A stretch of DNA of 64,000 bases from Tridacna crocea (Eukaryota > Mollusca > Bivalvia > Cardiida > Cardiidae): contig OX031070.1 in NCBI GenBank assembly GCA_943736015.1, positions 42,494,173 through 42,558,172 on the forward strand. The letters run 5' to 3'. Shown one piece after another: positions 23,601-35,600 of the stretch (position 1 is its first letter; each line of letters begins with the position of its first letter). Under the pieces are notes generated by a model. The model saw only the letters and a program-made list of their open reading frames with translations. It was not told the origin of the DNA and did no database searches. Position numbers and translations under genes: made by a program.

Positions 23601-26600
23601 ACTGAAATTGGTCTCTTACAGCAGGTGGTCTTTAAATACAGGTTATATTAGGTTAATGTAAGAAGGCTTGTAGTATCAGAACCGTGGTCTCTTAAAGCAG
23701 GTGGTCTCTTAACTCTTTACCACACGAGAAAATTTTAGACCGGTCCAAATTCAAAGCATTTGCAGATGACAAAATAAAGGTGACTGAAAATTTGAAATTT
23801 GTTCTGGGAAGGGTAGAAAACACTGTGGGAAAAGGAGAAAATGCTAGTTACCAGCATTTTCTCCTTTTCCCACAGTGTTTTCAAAAGGCTTCTTTCTCAG
23901 GGGCGTCAAAAGTAGGGATTGTGTGGTAATGGGTTAATACAGGTGGTCTCTAACACAGGTTTAACTGTATATGAAATGCTGATATAGCTACCTGGCTTCT
24001 TTACTTTGAACCACTGGTGGGAGTTGTTTCGAGTCTCCGACTAGGACAAATCTTTTCGAGGAGAACAGAGGTCCGAGGCAGGCTGGCTGTAACACTTGCG
24101 ATGCTTCATCAATAATGCACACGTCAAATGTTCTGTGAGAAAACATTGGGTGGTTGCTACCCAGACAACTTGTAGCTACGATCATCTGTAAATATTGCAT
24201 CAGATTGTTCATCTATCATTTTACCCTTTAACCCTTTCCCAAACGGCAAATTTTGGACCAGACCAAATTGAAAATATTTCGCAGATGACAAATTAACAGT
24301 TGCTAAAACGATGATTTTTCTATATGATAGGGTAGAAAACATTGTGGGAAAAGGAGAAAATGCTGGTTAGCAGCATTTTTTTCTTTTCCCACAATGTTTT
24401 CAAAAGGCTTCTATTCCTGACCCGTAAAAACCAGGAATTGTTTGGGAAAGGGTTAACAAACAATCCCTGGTTTTTACTGCCCTGATATAGAACCCTTTTG
24501 AAAATATTGTGGGAAAAGGAGAAAATGCTGGTAACCAGCATTTTCTCCTTTTCCCACAATGTTTTCTACCCTGCTGGAAACAAATTTCAATTTTTTGAGT
24601 TACATTCATTTTGTCGTCTGCAAGTGCTTTCAATTTGGACCAGTCTAAAATTTGGTCGTTTGGTAAAGAGTTAATAAGCAATCCTGAGTTTTAACGATCT
24701 CGTGGAAAAAATCTTTTGCAAATAAAGTAAGAAATGGAGAAAACACTGTTAACTAGAATTTGTTTCTTTTTACACAAAGTTTTGCATGCTTTCAAAAACA
24801 AAACTGCAATAGTAAGCCCCGTAATTTTGTCATCTGCAAGTGCTATGAATTTCGACAATTTGTTGTCTGATTAACCCATAAAGTGCTGGAACTGACTTAA
24901 GCTATTTTTGAGAACAGTGCAGATCAAGATCAGACTGCACATGGACTATATAAATGCAATATCAGACTGCACAGAATTTGCAGTCTGATCTTGATCCTTT
25001 CCAGAACAACTTTCAATGTCCAGGTCAAATTCATTTTGTCGTCTGCAAATGCTTTTAATTTGGAATTGTCTAAAATTTCCTCATTTGGTAGAGTTGAAAA
25101 ACTATAGCACTATGAAAAATAAGACTGTCATGTTCAATATTTTGGCTATTGCCTTTTTCAAGTGTTTGAAACACTTTATCCTTCTAGAATATTTTTTAGA
25201 ACATTGAATAGTAAAACAATATGAGTACATGATACAAGCTAAAAAATGTTCTAGAACGATAAAGTGTTTCAAACTCTTGAAAAAGGCAATAGCCAAAATA
25301 TTGAACACTAGAGTGTTATTTTTCATAGTGTTTTAATTATTCTTTAACCCTTTCCCCCATAAGGCATTTCTATGGTATCTCTAATTGACCCTAAATAACA
25401 GCAAGGATGAAGCCGTTTTTTATGTGTATATAATACCTTTTGATAGCATAGAAAACATTGTGAGAAAAGGTGAAATTGCTCGTCACGAGCAATTTCACCT
25501 TTTGCCACAATGTTTTCCAAAGTCTCCTACAAACAATGCGTAAAAATGAGTATCTATGGAGTAAAGGGTTAAGGAATTCAAAGTGTCATTGAAAAATTAT
25601 ACTTTTCTCTGATAACAGGATACCTCAGGGTCTCCTACCTGTGATTTAAAAAAGGTTTGTAACTCTTGTACAGACTTTATGTTGTTTGTGAGAATATCTG
25701 CACAGCTTTCTCGGATATCTGGGTGGACCTTGGACACTCTCCCAAGTCTCAAGAATTTAACTTTGTCCTGAATTAAACAATACACTTGAAGTCATTCTTT
25801 TTATTTCAATAAAGGCAATGTTGAAGGGATATATTCTTACAATGAATTTTACAACTAAATGACTATATGAAAGAGTGAGAGAAAGAGAGACAGAAACATA
25901 CATACAGAGAGGATGGGCAGGAAGAGGGAAATTTCCTTAAAATGTCAAGTAAGAGGTAGCTATGATGAGAGCAAGAGGAGAAAATTAGAACAATACTATT
26001 CTGCCAGAAGAAAGAAAGAAAAAAGAAAGACAGAGAGAGAGAGCAACAGAAAGAGATGGGGGAAAGAGACAGAAGCTTAGATTGTATCATGGCGATCAGT
26101 GACACAACCATTTGTTTTCTGACTTTCTCACACCAGTACTGACACAGCTTTCTTTTCAAAGCCACTGACTACTTTTCTCATTTGCATCTGAGGAGAGAGG
26201 CGAAAAACTGCTGGAAAGAAAGTTTGCCACAACTGGGTGTCAAACCCGACAACTTTTCTCATTTGCATCAGAGGAGACATGCGAAAAACTGCTGGAAAGA
26301 AAGTTTGCCACAACTGGGTGTCAAACCCGAAACTAACGTGTCACTAGTCAGATACACTAGCCACTGAGCCATCGGGCCAAGCAGGCAAAAGTTTCCATAA
26401 AATGTCTAAGCAAGAGGCAGTTATCTAATGCTATCTTTCACAATTTTGATCTGATTTTCACTCCTTTATCTCTGAGATTCTTGCCTGAGCTTACCTTTTT
26501 CAGTTTCAGCAGTATATTATCTACAGCACTGTGGGTATAACTGGTCAGTAACACAGACAGGCCTAGAACATTTAATACTTTAACCATGGCAACTATAGTT

Positions 26601-29600
26601 GAGGTCTTTCCTGAAAAGCAATGAAAGCATAGATCAAGAAACTAACCAATAAAACTTTGTCTTGCTTTAGTGCTGAATGCAGCTATTGTTAGTCCATGAC
26701 AAGGGAACAAGAAGCAGGTATAAGTAAATTGTTTAAAACTTTTTATTTTATACCTTTCAATGATCTTATTTAAATATGGACCTAAGCTAAAAATCACAAT
26801 ATGTGGATGGGTAATATTGAAAACATTTTTTATATTGCCCATATACTCCTGTGTTGGTTTTTGTGTATCACAAAATATGTACTCTACGTAGTACAATCAT
26901 CATTTTCACTGGCTACTTCTATGTACTTATGTTTGACTCTCACTGTCCAATGCCAAAAAATGTGCAGCTATCCAACTTTTTCTACAATTTATTTTGTCAT
27001 CTTTCTATTTACAATTATAAAAAGGAAGGCACATAATGAAAGGAACACTACAACATTCTACATTCCAGTGTGGTCAGATCAGGCCTTGTTGGGTTTATTA
27101 TGAGGTTCAAATTGGATTTCACCTTCAGTCTCATTTTATACGCACATCTTTACACAAGCAACTTTACTTGGTCCAACCATGAAGAAATGTAGGTAGTTAA
27201 ACTCCATTTTTATCTATCCATTTCTAACATGAGAGAGTTAATATTAACACACTATACCTGTCCCTGGATATCCACGTATCAACACATAATGTTTACTCAT
27301 CAGTACCTGATTGAGAAATAAAGGGACAAATTTTAGTTTGTCATACACATAATAAAAAAAAAAAACTTTCTGTCTAGTGTTAAGTAATACTTGCTACAAA
27401 TACTAAAAATATTTTTAACCTAAACAAAATAATTCTGTGTTTTAATCCTTTACCACACAATCCAAACTATTAATAGCTCTAAAAAAAAAAGATTTTGAAC
27501 ACATTGTTGGGACAAGGAGAAAATGCTGCCAACCAGCATTTTCTCCTTTTACCATAATCTTTTCTGTCCAATTTACAAGGACAAATCTTTTAATTTTGGC
27601 CACCTTTAATTTGTCATCTGCAAGTGTTTCAGTCTGAACTAGTTTACAGTTCAGCGGTTTGGTAAAGAGTTGACCAATGATCCATCCTGAGAAAAAAGAG
27701 AATGCTGAAAAAATATAAAGCTCTTTAACCCATTACCACACGACAAAATTTTAGACTGGTTCAAATCGAAAGCATTTGCTGACGACAAAATAAAGCTGCC
27801 TGAAAAATTGAAATTTGTTCTGGGAAGGGTAGAAAACACTGGGGGAAAAGGAGAAAATGCTGGTTACCATTTTCTCCTTTTCCTATAGTGTTTTCAAAAG
27901 GCTTCTTTCTCAGGGGGGTCAAAAGTAGGGATTGAGTGGTAATGGGTTAAAAGATAACTCCCCATTTTTGGAGACATACTGTACTTTCTTTGTTTTTTTT
28001 ACAAATGCTTTCAAGTTGAACCTTCTAAACTTCTGTCACCTGGTAAAGAGCCAGCTTGATCTGCTGAAGAATGTCATCTAGTATGATTCAACCCTTTACC
28101 ACACAATGACAACTTTTGACAACCTTGGGGAAGAAGCCCTTTGAAAACATTGTGGAAAAAGTAGAAAATGCTGGTAACCAGCATTTTCTCCTTTTACCAC
28201 AATGTTTTCTACCCTATCACTAAACAATTGCATCGTTTGAGCCACCCTGAAATTGCCATCTACAAATGCTTTCAATTTGGATGGGGCTAAAATTTTGTTG
28301 TCTGGTAAAGGATTAAGCCTTTAGCAAACAATATCCTGATTGAATGACCCTGAGAGAGAAGCTATTTGAAACCATCGTGAGAAAAGGAGACACTGTTAGA
28401 GTAAAATATTATTGCATGAGCAAAATATGTCTTCAGCCCATATTTTCAATATGGACATGTTTAAACTTTTGTTGTTTGGTAAAAAATTAATGATTAAAAA
28501 ACTGGTAATACAAAAAGTAATAAAAAAAAAGTATCTGATCAATTCTGATCAAATTTGTCAATGAAAATTGCTAAATTGCTTACCTTTAATATGGCAGTTT
28601 TCTGGGGTTTGTTCAAAGCTTTGAAAATGCCCTTAACTGAAGAAGAAGAAGAAGAAGAAAAAAAAAAAAAAGGGAAATAAGTGGCACTCCATTTGTTTGA
28701 AGCTTCGAAAATGCCCTTGACTGAAAACAAAAAGGAAATGTCCTTAACCGAAGAAGAAGAAGAAGAAAAAAAAGGGAAATAAGTGGCACTTCCTTTGTTT
28801 GAAGCTTTGAAAATGTCCTTAATTGAAAACAAAAAGGAAATGAGTGGACTCCGTTTGTTTGAAGCAAAGAGCATGGCACAAATATATTTGAGTCATTGTC
28901 TGGCAAAAGGGGGCTTCATGCATCCATGTGGTGCATGATACCAAGTAAGTTATCACATGTTCACAGATCCACAACAGTCACTTTTTTAACAATTGACCTT
29001 ATCATGAGGTACATATAGACTGGGCCTTCGACATATAGAAAATTGACTGATAGCGAAAAGTTTCGGCGCGGAACAGCCAACGTGGGTTGCACAAGCTAGC
29101 CTGGTTTGAAACTTCTCGCAGATGCATTATGGTAGTGGACCCGTAATACGGCTAGTGCAGCATGGCATAAAATTTCTTGACAGTTGATAAAGACAGATTT
29201 ATACAGATATAACACTTTTGCACATTTTTAACCGACCAAAAATTCCTTTGATGTCTATCTTGAAATTATTTGTTGATACTTCTGTTAGTTTACAGAAAAG
29301 GGAGGTAATTATCATGTCACTTTATAATGAAAATATAGCGGTTTTAGATTCATAAATAATAATTCTAGGAAGGACAAAAAGGAAAAAAGTGGCTCGGTGA
29401 AAGTAGTACAATAATACTCATTTTTAATCTAAGCAAATTTTGTAAGACAATATTAAAGTGGAAAAAGCTATTTTCTATTACGAGTCTACTACGTTAAACC
29501 CCCTTTTCACAGAGCATGACTCATTTAACCCTTTACGCCATAAGGCATTTCTATGGTATCTCTAACTGACCCTAAATAACAGCCAGGATGCAGCCGTTTC

Positions 29601-32600
29601 TTATGTGTATATGACACCTTTTGATAGTGTAGAAAACATTGTGAGAAAAGGTGAAATTGCTCGTCACATGCAATTTCACCTCTTGCACAATGTTTTCCAA
29701 AGGCTCCCACAAGCAATGCGTAGAAATGAGTATCTATGGAGTAAAGGGTTAAAAACCACACATACAGGGTATAAAAAGTTCATGTAAATAGCCCCCAGTC
29801 TCCTCAGAAAATTTTAGCCTTTCATTCTTTGAAAATAGTCCTTTAATAGCACAGTTTTCATAAAGTGCTGACCGTGAAAGAGAACAAATGAAAGAATATT
29901 TACAAGGGTTGTATAAACTGAAAGTGCCTTTTTTTAATTTATTGAAACTTTGCCTGTAATAGGGTAGAAATTAGGGCTCCGTATCGGTCAGTTTGATCGA
30001 TACGATATTTGTATCGATACAAAATGATCGATATTCGATATATCATATGATATTTCAATTTTCAAGAAAAGAAAGAAAAGAATGCGAAAATTGTGTTTGT
30101 TCTTTTTTCAGCATACCTGAAAAACAAAATACCGCAAATTTAACACTTCTAGATTGTATTGAAATTTCATAATTATGTAGGCCTAAATTAATATGAATTC
30201 TAACTAGATCTACATTTACTACTCATTAAAAAGCTGAAAAGACAGTCTAAGAGGACTCTGATCGGACAATGTCAAGGAGATATTTTGTTGTGTCATACGT
30301 TTCCGTGTTTTTTTTTTTTCACCGAACAATTTTTCATGCGTGTTAATTTCTGGATAGGTATGTTCGCATGATTCGACATAGATTTCTCAATAAGGATTAG
30401 AACTAGCATCAAAACCTGTTATTTTACTCACGATAAACAGATAATGGCCTTTTTTGTCCATGGTTTTCCTTCCGTGAGGTCTCGCGTGTGATTAATATTT
30501 GTTATGCAAATTTCAAGTCTATAAAATGATTTACACAATAATTTACACGAGTCGGAACACTGATTTCAGATAATCTAATGGAAAAAAAGATTTGATTTTC
30601 GAGCCACATTTTTCGGCAATATTAAAAGATCGACCAAATAAAATCTTAGGAAGGTTGAAAGGTTACGGCTTCAATTATTTCCATCGCTACCTCTCGATCA
30701 CATCACGAGATGTTCATTACCTTTCTTTAATCAACTATATTGACCAATTATCTGCGTAAATTTGTCTGCAATCTGCTGATTGATGCATAATTTGCAGATT
30801 TCAAACAACATGACGGGGGAACGAGAATAGGGGTATTAGCTAATTGTCATCCATTGTGTAACGGGTACAGGGCGAGGAATAAAGAATGACGCATTTCGAT
30901 TGGTTGTATGTTTCCCAGGTAGCCACACCTACCTCTACGACTACTTGACTTTAGAGATTACCTAAAGTAAACTCGTAATGAATTTCGCCGTTAAAAACAA
31001 CTAAACTGGGTATTTATATGCTTTACTTTTATTTTCTTTTGATGATCGATATTTTGTTCGATACAGAAACGTTCGATCCGATATATCTATCGAACGTAAA
31101 ATACCGGTTTTCGATATATATCGAGTACCGGTACGGAGCCCTAGTAGAAATCATGGTTGTTACCAGCATTTTCTGCTTTTCCCACAATGTATTCAACAGC
31201 CCTCTTTTTCAGGTTGGACCTTTTTGTTCACAGATAAAATTGGTGGTGGGTAACTATTTTTGGACAAAAAAGCAAAAAAGGATTGACTAAACATATGATA
31301 ATTTCACTTTACCTTTTTCAATATTTGTCTTTGATAAAGTGTTTAGAAACTCTGGTTTCTTCCTCTCAATAATCAAACTTCGAAGAACCTCACTGAAAAA
31401 ACAACACATAAACTTTAAACATGTGCTATTAAAGCTCCCTAAAACCTTTGCCACACAATCCTAAGTTTTAACAACCTTAATCCTTTACTACATAGATACT
31501 CATTTCTACGCATTCCTTGTAGGAGCCTTTGGAAAACATTGTGGCAAAAGGTGAAATTGCTCGTGACGAGCAATTTCACCTTTTGTCACAATGTTTTCTA
31601 CGTTATCAAAAGGTGTCATATACACATAAGAAAGGGCTTCATCCTTGCTATTATTTCGGGTCAATTAGAGATAAAACAGAAATGCCTTATGGGGTAAAGG
31701 GTTGAGGAGAAAGCCTTTAGAAAACAATATAGTGGGAAAAGGAGAAAATACTTGTGATCAGATTTAATTTCTAGCCTGAAAATGCTTTCAAATTTAACCA
31801 ATAAAGTATGTGGAAATTTTTGCGATGTGGGAATTTTTTATTTTTCTGTGCGCATATTTTACCACAAGTATGCCAACAAATAACATGTGTCTCCAATTTG
31901 CGTTATTTCCAATTGCGAAATGTCCCAAATTGGTAGATCTTAAATTTTTTGATATGCGTATATGAATCCATGTATACAGTTTACAACTTCGTTTTGTGAT
32001 AAAGACTGACATAAATACAGGTTTATTTGAGAGTTAATGTCTTACATACCTTGTTCTATTACATAGTTTCAAACCATTTCTTTCTCCTATTCAAGTTTCA
32101 AACCAACCTCTATGACAAAATTTGTCTCAGCAAGTATTCACTTTGTTCTTTTATCTATCTGCATGTTACCATAAATAGCATTGTACATAAATCCACCTAC
32201 AACTGGCAATATTGTATCCAAGCAAACATTCTCAAACATTAAACAGCAACCCTTAAATCAACTGAATGACTCTTTACCATGGAACAAAAATCTAGTCTGG
32301 TCCAAAATGAATGCATTTGCAGATGACATATACTAAAAACATAAAACTTGTCTTTCAAAGGTTTGAGAACATTGTGGGTGGGTGGAGAAGGGGAGAGGGG
32401 GAGGGGGAAATGCTAGTTACCGGCATTTTTTTCTTTTCAAACATTTTCAAAAGGCCCTTTCTTCCAGGTAACTAAAACCTGGGATTGAGTGACAAAGACT
32501 TAACCAAAATATCTCATATTTCAATAACCCTGAGAAAGAAACATCTTAAACCAGCATTTCCTCCTTTCCCCACACTATTTTTAGCCCTTCCAAACATATA

Positions 32601-35600
32601 TTTAAACTTTGAGTCACATTATTATGTTTCATCATCTGTAAATGCTTTCATTTTGGACAAATCTAAAATACCAAATAAAAAGTTAACAGCCATGCAGTAG
32701 CAGCAAATATGAAGCAGATAGAGGTAGTGATTTCGATTTCAAAATCGAAAATATTAATCATTCTGCACTAAACCCTATGTTGTGTGTACTCATCAGAATC
32801 GTCCCATTGAGATGATTCTAATGAGTACCCACAACAAAGGGTTTTGAATAGAAATAATAACTTTAGAATATCATCACTCCCTCTCATCCGGAGCTCGGAT
32901 GAAGTAACACATAAGTATACATATACAAGATACTTACTATCTATGTTCATTAGCCATCAGTTGAGATACATTGGTGTAGAAAATTCCTGCTGTACTAAAG
33001 CTATTGCACAAATCAATTCGGAATGTTTCTTCTCTAAGCTTTGACAGTCTGTCAACTCCTTCTCTGAAATAATGCAGAAAAAATGAGCATTGCATCCAGG
33101 TGCCAGGGCCCAGCCTAAGTTGTTTGATTTTCAAGGAGCTTAGCTGAAGTGATTGCGTGATTTTCAGTGAATTTTTTTAGCTGAAAAAGGGCATAACTGT
33201 ATAAAAATACTTTAATCATTACCACACAATCCTGACTTTTAATGACCCCTAGAAAGAAGCCTTCTGAAAACATTGTAGAAAAAGGAGAAAATGCTGGTAA
33301 CCAGCATTTTCTCCTTTTCCCACAATGTTTTCTACTCTTATCAAAGACAAATTCCATCATTTGAGCTATGTTTAAATTGTTGTTTGCAAATACTTTCAAT
33401 TTGGACAAATCTATTATTTGCATTTGTGGTAAAGAGTTAATGGTTACCTGCCCTTGTTCTACTTACGACTTATAACAGCTGAGTTCCCTGTGTGACTTAT
33501 AACAACTTGTTCAAGTATGAAGTAAATACATGTATCTTCCAGTAATAACAGAGATACTGTAAAAAGTCAAAGATGAAGGTAACAAAGAGCAGACATAGTG
33601 TTACGGGAGATCAGTCCTTCCTTACTACACAGCTTTCCCATATAAGATCTGACATCTGCGTCAGAGAGAATTCTCTTTGGCTCAGTGGTTATGGTAATGG
33701 TCTTTGAAACCTCGAAAAAAAAGGATATTTGCCCTTCAAGGGTTGAAATCCCGCCAGAAGCGGTTTGTACTTGAGCTATGCATTTATTTGTTTCTTTGTT
33801 ACGGATTTTGTTCATAAGACAATGACAGACATATAACATGTAAATAACTCAATGTTGTGTTTAAAACCAGCTAAGCTAATAAAAACTTCGGTTTGTCTTT
33901 AATTTTGGAATCGGGCTATTGTGAGAGTGTCAAAATTGTCAAGGCATAACAATGATAATGGAGATCTACAGGTCTATTACAATGCTTTGATGCTTTCTTT
34001 GAAAACTGTTGATTGCAGCAGAACAGTATCAGTTGAAATACTAGCATTTTCTACTTTTCCAACAAGTTTGTTTTATAAGCCTTTTTTTTAAACGAAGAGG
34101 GACACTTTGAAAAATGGCTAACCCTTTTATACACATTCCCAACTTTCAAAGACCCCCAAAGAAGAAGCCTTTTGAAAGCATTGTTGTAAAAGGAGAAAAT
34201 GCTGGTAACCAGCATTTTCTCCTTTTACTACAATGTTTTCTACCCTATCACAGAATTTTAGCTCATTTGCACTAATTTTTAATATGTTGTCTGCTGATGT
34301 TCAAGATTCAAAAGATAGTTTATTTTGATGTTTGGGAAAAAGGTTAAGCAATGTTTTTATCACTTAACCTCCCTTGTTTTCAGAGTGATATACCCATCAC
34401 AATTTTTCTTATCTTTTACATGTTTGATATCACAATTGAGTGACGTCATTTTTGACGTAATACTGTACATATATATATCAAAGATGTGAATAGGTTTTAT
34501 AGATACTGCCACAAGTGTATCTATAGAGAGTTTTGCCCCTCCTGATCTATAACCTATGAAATATCATTATTTGATAGAAATAATCTGAAATTCATTGGTG
34601 TTTGAAATAAAATTTTATTTTGCACGTAAAAATGTTGTTAAGCTCACAAAAGGCTCACTTATTAACATTTTCTTTAATAAGTTAGATAAAGTCTAATCTC
34701 AAACACTAACACATGTCAGATCCAATATATCCTACCTATCTATTAGAACTTGTATTTCTGTTTGTGAAACATGTTGTATAAACCCTGTGCAGACTGCAAT
34801 CCATTGTAAACTTTCACAGCTGATCACCACACTATCAGTTACGACTGGTCCAACATTTGACAGCGGAGTGTTCCTGAAAAAGCAATCCATGTACAGAAAA
34901 ATCCAGATATTAAATCATCGAAAGAATAATTTTGGAACTTGAACGAGCTTTCTTTTAGTACAAATCAAGTGAAATGAACACCATAATTGTCCTTGATCAC
35001 TAACCTCAGTAAACAATGTTATTTGGCCCAAGTTGTTGTTTCGACAATGGTCATGTGGGAAAGCAGCCAGTGGCTTAGGAAGAATATTGTGTGCAGAAAT
35101 GGTTGCAGAAACTCCAGGAAAGAATAGAAAAGTGCATTAGCCGCCACGATATAGCTGAAAATGGCATTAAACACCATACAGTCAATCAATATTTGGCCAA
35201 AGTTAACCCTTTATCACTGAATCTAAGGTTTAATTCACCTTTACTAGGACGACATTTGAAAACATTGTGGTAACTATTATTTTCTCTCTTTTTTTTGGAT
35301 AATGTTTTCTATGCTATGACAAACAAGTTTTATCATTTGAGCAACCTCTAATTTGTCATCTTCAAAGTCTATAATTTTGATCTTACTCTTTCTCTACTTT
35401 ATAGCATGAAAGACTATAACCTTGCCCATTCAGTAATATGATGGTATACTAATTAAAAGAGTTCAGGTGAGCTAAAAAAACAAATTTGACAATGTTAAAA
35501 AAAAAGAAATTGTTCACTTTTCACACGACTTTTACCCTTCCCCAAATAATCCTGCATTTTCGCAACCCTGGAAAAGAAGTCTTATCTACCTCAGAATGTG

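Noticed and set aside
28613-28906. Long minus-strand ORFs with repeated FPF/LLLLLLR segments.
   Set aside because: They arise from the GAAGAAGAAG tracts and degenerate exon 21 copies, not from a protein-coding gene.
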